Positions 25,248 to 36,400 of a DNA stretch of 64,000 nt are shown in pieces; positions within the stretch are counted from its first letter, which is position 1; every line of letters starts with the position of its first letter. The notes under the pieces are model-generated. The model saw only the letters and a list, made by a program, of their open reading frames with translations, was not told the DNA's origin and did not search any database. Both the position numbers and the translations under genes were made by a program. The stretch covers positions 25,608,353 to 25,672,352 of the forward strand of contig CM075773.1 of assembly GCA_037974665.1 (NCBI GenBank), in the 5' to 3' direction. Source of the stretch: Ehretia macrophylla (lineage: Eukaryota > Streptophyta > Magnoliopsida > Boraginales > Ehretiaceae).

Positions 25248-28200
25248 TTGATCCGTAAAGAGTTACGCGGCCCACAGCATACCGTTGGTAAGCTCTCCGA
25301 GAGCTCTACGACGGGACAGGCAAGCTATGCTTCGCTGTGCCTTTTTTCGGAGCCCAAAATAGAACGTTTTCATCAGTTTTGGGACACTTTTCTTCTTTTG
25401 CGCTGTTTTTCCGTCCCGGATCGTACGTCGTGCGCCGCGAAAAGGGCGACAACCCAATCCGTCCCATTTTTGTTACCGAATCCCACGGCACCTTGGGCGA
25501 GACAGCTTCAATTCGCGTAGAGGCTGGGCCTGCAAACCGAGGGCGTGGGGCTTGCGACCAAGTCTCCGTCGCTCCGGAGCCCATAACTTTTGAACCGTAA
25601 AGAGTTACGCGGCCCACAGCATACCGTTGGAAAGCTCTCCGAGAGCTCTACGACGGGACAGCCAAGCTTCGCCTCGCTGGGCCTTTTTTTGTAGCCCAAA
25701 ATCGAACGTATTCATCAGTTTCGGGACACTTTTCTTCTTTTGCGCTGTTTTTTCGTCCCGAATCGTACGTCGCTCGCGCGTGAAAAGGGCGACAAACTAA
25801 TCCGTCCCATTGCTGTTACCTAATCCCGCGGCACCTTGGGCGAGACAGCTTTGCTTCGTGTAGAGGCTGGGCCCGCAAACCGAGGGCGTGGGGCTTGGGA
25901 CCAGGTCTACGTCGCTCCGGAGCCCATAACTTTTGATCCGTAAAGAGTTAGGGGGCCCACAGGAAGACGCTGGAAAGCTCTCCGAGAGCTCTACGACGGG
26001 ACAGCCAAGCTATGCTTCGCTGTGCCTTTTTTCGGAGCCCAAAATCGAACGTTTTCATCAGTTTCGGGACACTTTTCTTCTTTTGCGCTGTTTTTCCGTC
26101 CCAGATCGTACGTCGTGCGCCGTGAAAAGGGCGACAACCCAATCCGTCCCATTTTTGTTACCGAATCCCGCGGCACCTTGGGCGAGATAGCTTCGATTCG
26201 CGTAGAGGCTGGGCCCGCAAACCGAGGGCGTGGGGATTGCGACCAAGTCTCCGTCGCTACGGAGCCCATAACTTTTGATCCGTAAAGAGTTACGCGGCCC
26301 ACAGCATACCGTTGGAAAGCTCTCCGAGAGCTCTACGACGGGACAACCAAGCTATTCTTCGCTGTGCCTTTTTTCGGAGCCCAAAATTGAACGTTTTCAT
26401 CAGTTTCATGACACTTTTCTTCTTTTGCGCTGTTTTTCCGTCCCGGATCGTACGTCGTGCGCCGCAAAAAGGGCGACAACCCAATCCGTCCCATTTTTGT
26501 TACCAAATCCCGCGGCACCTTGGGCGAGACAGCTTCGATTCGCGTAGAGGCTGGGCCCGCAAACCGAGGGCGTGGGGCTTGCGACCAAGTCTCCGTCGCT
26601 CCGGAGCCCATAACTTTTGATCCGTAAAGAGTTACGCGGCCCACAGCATACAGTGGGAAAGCTCTCCGAGAGCTCTACGACGGGACAGCCAAGCTTCGCT
26701 TCGCTGTGCCTTTTTTTCGGAGCCCAAAATCGAATGTTTTCATCAGTTTCGAGACACTTTTCTTCTTTTGCGCTGTTTTTCCGTCCCGGATCGTACGTCG
26801 TGCGCCGCGAAAAGGGCGACAACCCAATCCGTCCCATTTTTGTTACCAAATCCCGCGGCACCTTGGGGGAGACAGCTTCGCTTCGCGTAGAGGCTGGGCC
26901 CACAAACCGAGGGCGTGGGGCTTGGGACCAGGTCTCCGTCGCTCCGGAGCCCATAACTTTTGATCCGTAAAGAGTTACGCGGCCCATAGCATACCGTTGG
27001 AAAGCTCTCCGAGAGCTCTACGACGGGACAGCCAAGCTATGCTTCGCTGTGCCTTTTTTCGGAGCCCAAAATCGAACGTTTTCATCAGTTTCGGGACACT
27101 TTTATTCTTTTGCGCTGTTTCTCCGTCCCGGATCGTAAGTCGTGCGCCGCGAAAAGGGCGACAACCCAATCCGTCCCATTTTTGTTACCGAATCCCGCGG
27201 CACCTTGGGCGAGACAGCTTCGCTTCGCGTAGAGGCTGGGCCCACAAACCGAGGGCGTGGGGCTTGGGACCAAGTCTCCGTCGCTCCGGAGCCCATACCT
27301 TTTGATCCGTAAAGAGTTACGCGGCCTACAGCATACCGTTGGAAAGCTTTCCGAGAGTTCTACGACGGGACAGCCAAGCTATGCTTTGCTGTGCCTTTTT
27401 TCGGAGCCCAAAATCGAATGTTTTCATCAGTTTCGGGACACTTTTCTTCTTTTGCATTGTTTTTCCGTCCTGGTTCATACGTCGTGCGCCGCAAAAAGGG
27501 CGACAACGCAATCCGTCCCATTTTTATTACCGAATCCAGCGGCACCTTGGGCGAGACAGCTTCGCTTCGCGTAGAGGCTGGGCCCACAAACCGAGAGCGT
27601 GGGGCTTGGTACCAGGTCTCCGTCGCTCCGGAGCCCATAACTTTTGATCCGTAAAGAGTTACGCAGCCCACAGCATACCGTTGGAAAGCTCTCCGAGAGC
27701 TCTACGACGGGACAGCCAAGCTTTGTTTCACTGTGCCCTTTTTCGGAGCCAAAAATCGAACGTTTTCATCAATTTCGGGACACCTTTCTTCTTTTGCGCT
27801 GTTTTTCTGTCCCGGATCGTACGTCGTGCGCCGCGAAAAGGGCGACAACCCAATCCGTCCCATTTTTGTTCCCGACTCCCGCGGCCCCTAGGGCGAGACA
27901 GCTTCGATTCGCGTAGAGGCTGGGCCCGCAAACCGAGGACATGGGGCTTGGGACCAAGTCTCCGTCGCTCCGGAGCCCATAACTTTTGATCCGTAAAGAG
28001 ATACGCGGCCCACAGCATACCGTTGGAAAGCTCTCCGAGAGCTCTACGACGGGGCAGCATAGCTGTGCTTCGCTGGGCCTTTCTTCGGAGTCCAAAATCG
28101 AACATTTTCATCAGTTTCGGGACACTTTTTTACTTTTGCGCTGTTTTTACGTCCCGGATCGTACGTCGTGCGCCACGAAAAGGGCGACAACCCAATATGT

Positions 28201-29009
28201 CCCATTTTTGTTACCGAATCCCGCGGCACCTGGGGCGAGACAGCTTCTCTTCGCGTAGAGGCTGGGCCCGCAAACCGAGGGCGTGGGGCTTGGTACCAGG
28301 TCTCCGTCGCTCCGGAGCCCATAACTTTTGATCCGTAAAGAGTTACGCGGCCCACAACATATCGTTGGAAAGCTCTCCGAGAGCTCTACGACGGGACAGC
28401 CAAGCTTTGCTTCGCTGTGCCTTTTTTCGGAGCCCAAAATCGAACATTTTCATCAGTTTCGGGACACTTTTCTTCTGTTGCGCTGTTTTTCCGTCCCGAA
28501 TCGTACGTCGTGCGCCGCGAAAAGGGCGACAACCCAATCCGTCCCATTTTTGTTACCGAATCCCGCGGCACCTTTGGCGAGACAGCTTCGCTTCGCGTAG
28601 AGGCTGGGCCCACAAACCGAGGGCGTGGGGCTTGGGACCAGGTCTCCGTCGCTCCGGTGCCCATAACTTTTGATCCGTAAGGAGTTACGCGTCCCACAGC
28701 ATTCCGTTGGAAAGCTCTCCGAGAGCTCTACGACAGGGCAGCCAAGCCTACTTTGTTGGGCATCTTATCGGAGCCCAAAATCGAACGTTTTCATCAGTTT
28801 CGGACACTTTTCTTCTTTTGCGCTGTTTTTCCGTCCTGGATCGTACGTCGCGCGCCGCGAAATGGGCGACAACCCAATCCATCCCATTTCTGTTACCGAA
28901 TCCCGCGGCACCTTGGGCTAGACAAATTCGCTTCACGTAGAGGTTGGGCCCGCAAACCGAGAGCGTGGGGCTTAGTACCAGGTCTCCGCCGCACTGGAGC
29001 CCATAACTT

Positions 29010-30368
29010 TTGATCCGCAAAGAGTTACGCGGCCCACAACAAATCGTTGGAAAGCTCTCCGAGAGCTCTACGACGGGACTGCTAAGCCCGCTTTGCTGGG
29101 CCTTTTTCGGGAGCCCAAAATCGAACGTTTTCATTAATTTCGGGACATTTTTCTTCTTTCGCGCTGTTTTTCCGTCCCGGATCGTACGTCGTGCGCCGCA
29201 AAAAGTGCGACAACCCAATCCCTCTCATTTTTGTTACCGAATCCCGTGGCACCTTGGGCGAGACAGCTTCGCTTTGCGTAGAGGTTGGGCCCGCAAACCG
29301 AGGGCGTGGGACTTGGGACCAGGTCTCCGTCGCTCCGGAGCCAATAACTTTTGATCCGTAAAGAGTTACGCGGCCCACAGTATACCGTTGGAAAGCTCTC
29401 CAAGAGCTCTACGACGGGACAGCCAAGCTTTGCTTTGCTGTGCCTTTTTTCGGAGCCCAAAATCGAACGATTTCATCAATTTCAGGACACTTTTCTTCTT
29501 TTGCGCTGTTTTTCCGTCCCGGATCGTACGTCGTGCGCCGCGAAAAGGGCGACAACCCAATCCGGTCCATTTCTGTTACCGAATCCCGCGGCACCTTGGG
29601 CGAGACAGCTTCGCTTTGCGTAGAGGCTAGGCCCGCAAACCGAGGGCGTGGGGCTTGGGACCAGGTCTCCGTCGCTCCAGAGCCCATAACTTTTGATCCG
29701 TAAAGAGTTACGCGGCCCACAGTATACCGTTGGAAAGCTCTCCGAGAGCTCTACGACAGGACAGCCAAGCTACGCTTCGTTGGGCCTTTTTTCGAAGCCC
29801 AAAATCGAACGTTTTTCGGGACACTTTTCTTCTTTTGCGCTGTTTTTTCGTCCCGGATCGTACGTCGTGCGCCGCGAAAAGGGCGACAACCCAATCCGTC
29901 CCATTTTTGTTACCGAATACCGCGGCACCTTGGGCGAGAAAGCTTCGCTTCGCGTAGAGGCTGGGCCCACAAACCGAGGATGTAGGGCTTGGTACCAGGT
30001 CTCCGTCGCTCCGGAGCCCATAACTTTTGATCCGTAAAGAGTTACGCAGCCCACAGCATACCGTTGGAAAGCTCTCCAAGAGCTCTACGACAGGACAGCC
30101 AAGCTATGCTTCGCTGTGCCTTTTTTCGGAGCCCATAATCGAACGTTTTCATCAGTTTCGGGACACTTTTCTTCTTTTGCACTGTTTTTCCGTCCCGGAT
30201 CGTACGTCGTGCGCCGCGAAAAGGGCGACAACCCAATCCGTCCCATTTTTGTTACCGAATCCCGCGGCACCTTGGGCGAGACAGCTTCGATTCGCGTAGA
30301 GGCTGGTCCCGCAAACCGAGGGCGTAGGGCTTGCGACCAAGTCTCTGTCGCTCCGGAGCCCATAACTT
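29010..30368 (+). repeat. four-monomer module A-B-C-D, copy 3 (more diverged)
   Basis: Monomers 29010 (cattaatttcgggac, ccgcaaaaagtg), 29351 (cgaacgatttc, tttcaggacac), 29693 (334-bp deletion) and 30027 (acgcagcccac) keep the order of copies 1 and 2, offset about 5,122 bp from copy 2. Monomer 29351 lacks the gacagaaatgc marker. Confidence 0.72.
29693..30026 (+). repeat. 334-bp monomer (8-bp deletion), copy 4
   Basis: Same deletion, 5,121 bp after copy 3 (15 monomers). It is preceded by a cgaacgatttc-type monomer and followed by an acgcagcccac monomer, which fits the same module. Confidence 0.93.
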
Positions 30369-30708
30369 TTGATCCGTAATGAGTTACGCGGCCCACAGCA
30401 TACCGTTGGAAAGCTATCCGAGAGCTCTACGACGGGACAGCCTTGCTACGCTTCGCTGTGCCTTTTTTCGGAGCCAAAATCAAACGTTTTCATTAGTTTC
30501 GGGACAATTTTCTTCTTTTGCGCTGTTTTTCCATCCCGGATCGTACGTCGCGCGCCGTGAAATGGGCGACAACCGAATCCGTCCGATTTCTGTACCGAAT
30601 CCCTTGGCACCTTGGGCGAGACAGCTTCGCTTCACGTAGAGGATGGGCCCGCAAACCGATGCCGTGGGGCTTGGGACCAGGTCTCCGTCGCTCCGGAGCC
30701 CATAACTT

Positions 30709-31040
30709 TTGATCCGTAAGGAGTTACGCGGCCCACAGCATATCGTTGGAAAGCTCTCCGGGAGCTTTACGACGAGTCAGCTAAGCTTTGTGGTTTTTCG
30801 GAGCCCAAAATTAAACGTTTTCATCAGTTTCGAGACACTTTTCTTTTTTTGCGCTGTTTTTTCGTCCCGGATCGTACGTCGTGCGCTGCGAAAAGGGCAA
30901 CAACCCAATCCGTCCCATTTTTGTTACCGAATCCCGCGGCACCTTGGGCGAGACAGCTTCGCTTCGCGTAGAGGCTGGGCCCGTAAACCGAGGGCGTGGG
31001 GCTTGGGACCAGGTCTCCGTCGTTCCGGAGCCCATAACTT
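30709..31040 (+). repeat. 332-bp monomer, shortest in the window
   Basis: About ten bases are missing from the variable segment: gctaagctttgtggttttt stands where other copies have aagctttgcttcgctgggccttttttc. It is the only copy with this deletion. Confidence 0.9.
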
Positions 31041-31374
31041 TTGATCCGTAAAGAGATACGCGGCCCACAGCATACCGTTGGAAAGCTCTCCGAGAGCTCT
31101 ACGACGGGGCAGCCAAGCTTTGCTTCGCTGGGCCTTCTTTTGGTGCCCAAAATCGAACGTTTTTCGGGACACTTTTCTTCTTTTGCGCTGTTTTTCCGTC
31201 CCGGATCGTACGTCGTGCGCCGCGAAAAGGGCGACAACCCAATCCGTCCCATTTTTGTTACCGAATACCGCGGCACCTTGGGCGAGACAGCTTCGCTTCG
31301 CGTAGAGGCTGGGCCCACAAACCGAGGACGTGGGGCTTGGTACCAGGTCTCCGTCACTCCGGAGCCCATAACTT
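31041..31374 (+). repeat. 334-bp monomer (8-bp deletion), copy 5
   Basis: Same deletion, only four monomers after copy 4, and again followed by acgcagcccac (31375). Its left neighbour is the 332-bp monomer, so the local order differs from the full module. Confidence 0.93.
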
Positions 31375-33426
31375 TTGATCCGTAAAGAGTTACGCAGCCC
31401 ACAGCATACCGTTGGAAAGCTCTCCGAGAGCTCTACGATGGTGCAGCTAAGCTTTGCTTAGCTGTGCCATTTTTTGGAGCCCAAAATCGAACGTTTTCAT
31501 CAGTTTCGGGACACTTTTCTTCTTTTGTGCTGTTTTTCCGTCCCGGATCGTACGTCGTGCGCCGCGAAAAGGGCGACAACCCGATCCGTCCCATTTCTGT
31601 TACCGAATCCCTTGGCACCTTGGGCGAGACAAATTCGCTTCACCTAGAGGCTAGGCCCGCAAACCGAGGACGTGGGGCTTGGTACCAGGTCTCCGTCGCT
31701 CCGGAGCCCATAACTTTTGATCCGTAAAGAGTTACGCAGCCCACAGCATACCGTTGGAGACCTCTCGGAGAGCACTCCGATGGGGCAGCTAAGCTATGCT
31801 TAGCTGGGCCATTTTTTGGAGCCCAAAATCGAACGTTTTCATCAGTTTCGAGACACTTTTCTTCTTTTGCGCTGTTTTTCCGTCACGGATCGTACGTCGT
31901 GCGCCGCGAAAAGGGCGACAACCCGATCCGTCCCATTTCTGTTACCGAATCTCTTGGCACCTTGGGCGAGACATATTCGCTTCACCTAGAGGCTGGGCCC
32001 GCAAACCGAGGGCTTGGGGCTTGCGACCAAGTCTCCGTCGCACCGGAGCCCATAACTTTTGATTCGTAAAGAGTTACGCGGCCCACAGCATACCGTTGGA
32101 AAGCTCTCCGAGAGCTCTACGACGGGACAGCCAAGCTATGCTTTGCTGGGCCTTTTTTTGTAGCCCAAAATCGAACGTTTTCGTCAGTTTCGGGACACTT
32201 TTCTTCTTTTGCGCTGTTTTTTGGTCCCGGATCGTACGTCGCGCGACGCGATAATGGCGTCAACCCAATCCGTCCCATTTCTATTACCGAATCACGCGGC
32301 ACCTTGGGCGAGACAAATTCGATTCGCGTAGAGGCTGGGCCCGCAAACCGAGGGCGTGGGGCTTGCGACCAAGTCTTCGTCGCTCCGGAGCCCATGACTT
32401 TTGTTCCGTAAAGAGTTACGCGGCCCACAGTATACCGTTGGAAGGCGCTCCGGGAGCTCTACGACGGGACAGCCAAGCTATGCTTCGCTGTGCCTTTTTT
32501 CAGAGCCCAAAATCGAACGCTTTCATCAGTTTCGGGACACTTTTCTCCTTTTGCGCTGTTTTTCCCTCCCGGATCGTACGTCGTGCGCCGCGAAAAGGGC
32601 GACAAGCCAATCCGTCCCATTTTTGTTACCGAATCCCGCGGCACCTTGGGCGAGACAGCTTCGATTCGCGTAGAGGCTGGGCCCGCACACCGAGGGCGTG
32701 GGGCTTGGGCCCTTGCCCCCCTCGCTCCGGACCCCATAACTTTTGATCCGTAAGGAGTTACGCGGCCTACAGCATACCGTTGGAAAGCTCTCCGAGAGCT
32801 CTACGACGGGACAGCCAAGCTATGCTTCGCTGTGCCTTTTTTCGGAGCCCAAAATCGAACGCTTTCATCATTTTCGGAACACTTTTCTTCTTTTGCGCTG
32901 TTTTTCCGTCCCGGATCATACGTCGTGCACCGCGAAAAGGGCGACAACCCAATCCGTCCCATTTTTGTTACCGAATCCCGCGGCACCTTGGGCGAGACAG
33001 CTTCGCTTCGCGTAGAGGCTGGGCCCTCAAACCGAGGGCGTGGGGCTTGGTACCAGGTCTCCGTCGCTCCGGAGCCCATAACTTTTGATCCGTAAAGAGT
33101 TACGCGGCCTACAGCATACCGTTGGAAAGCTCTCCGAGAGCTCTACGACGGGATAGCCAAGCTATGCTTCGCTGTGCCTTTTTTCGGAGCCCAAAATCGA
33201 ACGCTTTCATCATTTTCGGAACACTTTTCTTCTTTTGCGCTGTTTTTCCGTCCCGGATCGTACGTCGTGCACCGCGAAAAGGGCCACACCCCAATCCGTC
33301 CCATTTTTGTTACCGAATCCCGCGGCACCTTGGGCGAGACAGCTTCGATTCGCGTAGAGGCTGGGCCCAGAAACCGAGGGCGTGGGTCTTGGTACCAGGT
33401 CTCCGTCGCTCCGGAGCCCATAACTT

Positions 33427-36400
33427 TTGATCCGTAAAGAGTTACGCGGCCCACAGCATACCGTTGGAAAGCTCTCCGAGAGCTCTACGACGGGACAACC
33501 AAGCTATGCTTCGCTGGGCCTTTTTTCGGAGCCCAAAATCGAACGTTTTCATCAGTTTCGGGCCACTTTTCTTCTTTTGCGCTGTTTTTCCGTCCCGGAT
33601 CGTACGTCGCGCGCCGCGAACAGGGCGACAGCCCAATCCGTTCCAGTTCTGGTACCGAATCCCGCGCCACCTTGGGCGAGACAGCTTCGCTTCGCGTAGA
33701 GGCTGGGCCCACAAACCGAGGGCGTGGGGCTTGCGACCAAGTCTCCGTCGCTCCGGAGCCCATAACTTTTGATCCGTAAGGAGTTACGCGGCCCACAGCA
33801 TACCGTTGGAAAGCTCTCCGAGAGCTCTACGACGGGGCAACCAAGCTGTGCTTCGCTGGGCCTTTTTTCGGAGCCCAAAATCGAACGTTTTCATCAGTTT
33901 CGGGACACTTTTCTTCTTTTGCGTTGTTTTTCCGTCCCGGATCGTACGTCGCGCGCCGCGAACAGGGCGACAGCCCAATCTGTCCCGTTTCTGTTACCGA
34001 ATCCCGCGGCACCTTGGGCGAGACAGCTTCGCTTCGCGTGGAGGCTGGGCCCGCAAACCGAGGGCGTGGGGCTTGGGACCAAGTCTCCGTCGCTCCAGAG
34101 CCAATAACTTTTGATCCGTAAAGAGTTACGCTGCCCACAGCATACCGTTGGAAAGCTCTCCGAGAGCTCTACCACGGGACAGCCAAGCTATGCTTTGCTG
34201 GGCCTTTTTTCGGAGCCCAAAATCGAACGTTTTCTTCATTTTCGGGACTCTTTTCTTCTTTTGCGCTGTTTTTCCGTCCCGGATCGTGCGTCGTGCGCCG
34301 CGAAAAACGCGCCACCCCAATCCGTCCCATTTTTGTTACCGAATCCCGCGGCACCTTGGGCGAGACAGCTTCGATTCGCGGAGAGGCTGGGCCCGCGAAC
34401 CGAGGGCGTGGGGCTTGCGACCAAGCCTCCGCCGCTCCGGGGCCCATAACTTTTGATCCGTAAAGAGTTACGCGGCCCACAGCATACCGTTGGAAAGCTC
34501 TCCGAGAGCTCTACGACGGGACAGCCAAGCTACGCTTCGCTGGACCTTTTTTCGGAGCCCAAAATCGAACGTTTTTATCAGTTTCGGGATACTTTTCTTC
34601 TTTTGCGCTGTTTTTCCGTCCCGGATCGTACGTCGTGCGCCGCGAAAAGGGCGACAACCCGATCCGTCCCATTTCTGTTACCGAATCCCGTGGCACCTTG
34701 GGCGAGACAGCATCGATTCGCGTAGAGGCTGGGCCCAGAAACCGAGGGCGTGGGGCTTGGTACCAGGTCTCCGTCGCTCCGGAGCCCATAACTTTTGATC
34801 CGTAAAGAGTTACGCGGCCCACAGCATACCGTTGGAAAGCTCTCCGAGAGCTCTACGACGGGACAGCCAGGCTAAGCTTTGCTGTGCCTTTTTTCGGAGC
34901 CCCAAATCGAACATTTTAATCTATTTCGGGACTCTTTTCTTTTTTCGCGCTGTTTTTCCGTCCCGGATCGTACGTCGTGAGCCGCGAAAACTGCGACAAC
35001 CCAATCCGTCCCATTTTTGTTACCGAATCCCGCGGCACCTTGGGCGAGACAGCTTCGATTCGCGTAGAGGCTGGGCCCGCAAACCGAGGGCGTGGGGCTT
35101 GCGACCAAGTCTCCGTCGCTCCGGAGCCCATAACTTTTGATCCGTAAGGAGTTACGCGGCCCACAGCTTACCGTTGGAAAGCTCTCCGAGAGCTCTACGA
35201 CGGGATAGCTAAGCACGCTTCGCTGGGCCTTTTTTTGCACCGCAAAATCGAACGTTTTCATCAGTTTCGGGACACTTTTCTTCTTTTGCGCTATTTTTCC
35301 GTCGCGGATCGTACGTCGCGCGACGTGAAAAGGGCGAGAACGCAATCCGTCCCATTTCTGTTACCGACTCCCGCGGTACCTTGGGCGAGACAAATTCGCT
35401 TCACGTAGAGGCTGGGCCAGCAAACTGAGGCCGTGGGGCTTGGGACCAGGTCTCCGTCGCTCCGGAGCCCACAACTTTTGATCCGTAAGGAGTTACGCGG
35501 CCCACAGCATACCGTTGGAAAGCTCTGCGAGAGCTCTACGACGGGACAGCCAAGCTATGCTTCGCTGTACCTCTTTTCAGAGCCCAAAATCAAACGTTTT
35601 CATCAGTTTCGGGACACTTTTCTTCTTTTGCGCTGTTTTTCCGTCCCGGATCGTACTTCGTGCGCCGCGAAAAGGGCGACAACCCAATCCGTCCCATTTC
35701 TGTTACCGAATCCCGCGGTACCTTGGGCGAGACAGCTTCGCTTCACGTAGAGGCTGGGCCGGCAAACTGAGGCCGTGGGGCTTGGGACCAGGTCTCCGTC
35801 GTTCTGGAGCCCATAACTTTTGATCCGTAAGGAGTTACGCGGCCCACAACATACCGTTGGAAAGCTCTCCGAGAGCTCTACGAAGGGGTAGCCAAGCTTG
35901 ATTAGCTGGGCATTTTTTCAGAGCCCAAAATTGAACGTTTTCATTAGTTTCGGGACACTTTTCTTCTTTTGCGCTGTTTTTCCGTCCCGGATAGTACGTC
36001 GCGCGCCGTGAAAATGGCGACAACCCAATCCGTCCCATTTCTGTTACCGAATCCCGCGGCACCTTGGACGAGACAGCTTCGCTTCACGTAGAGGCTGGGC
36101 CCGCAAACCGAGGGCATGGGGCTTGGGACCAGGTCTCCGTCGCTCCGGAGCCCATAACTTTTGATCCGTAAAGAGTTACGTGGCCCACAGCATACCGTTG
36201 GAAAGCTCTCCGAGAGCTCTACGACGGGACAGCCAAGCTATGCTTCGATGTGCCTTTTTTCGGAGCCCAAAATCGAACGTTTTCATTAGTTTCGGGACAC
36301 TTTTCTTCTTTTGCGCTGTTTTTCCGTCCCGGATCGTACGTCGTGCGCCGCGAAAAGGGCGACAACCCAATCCGTCCCCTTTTTGTTACCGAATCCCGCG

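Larger units (their letters stand above)
19784..26616 (+). repeat. array segment 4: 20 monomers, includes near-consensus monomer
   Basis: Monomer starts: 19784, 20126, 20468, 20810, 21152, 21494, 21836, 22178, 22520, 22862, 23204, 23546, 23888, 24230, 24572, 24906, 25248, 25590, 25933, 26275. Monomers 21152 and 22520 share ttttattcttttg, gacaacgcaatcc and ccgaatccagcgg with 16373; 27302 shares only the last two. The run 23888-25247 repeats the module at 12960-14319. Monomer 20126 has a cluster of changes toward G/C at 20290-20385. The 25590/25933 junction is unusually diverged (gtcgctcgcgcgtg; agggggcccacaggaagac). Confidence 0.97.
26617..33426 (+). repeat. array segment 5: 20 monomers, rich in length variants
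   Basis: Monomer starts: 26617, 26960, 27302, 27644, 27986, 28328, 28670, 29010, 29351, 29693, 30027, 30369, 30709, 31041, 31375, 31717, 32059, 32401, 32743, 33085. Five of the window's nine monomers of 340 bp or less lie here: 28670 (340), 29693 (334), 30369 (340), 30709 (332) and 31041 (334). Monomers 31375 and 31717 share gcttagctg and ccattttttgg with 23204. Monomers 32743 and 33085 are adjacent near-copies (cgaacgctttcatcatttt, tttcggaacac). Monomer 32401 has a C-rich diverged patch near 32709-32735. Confidence 0.97.
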
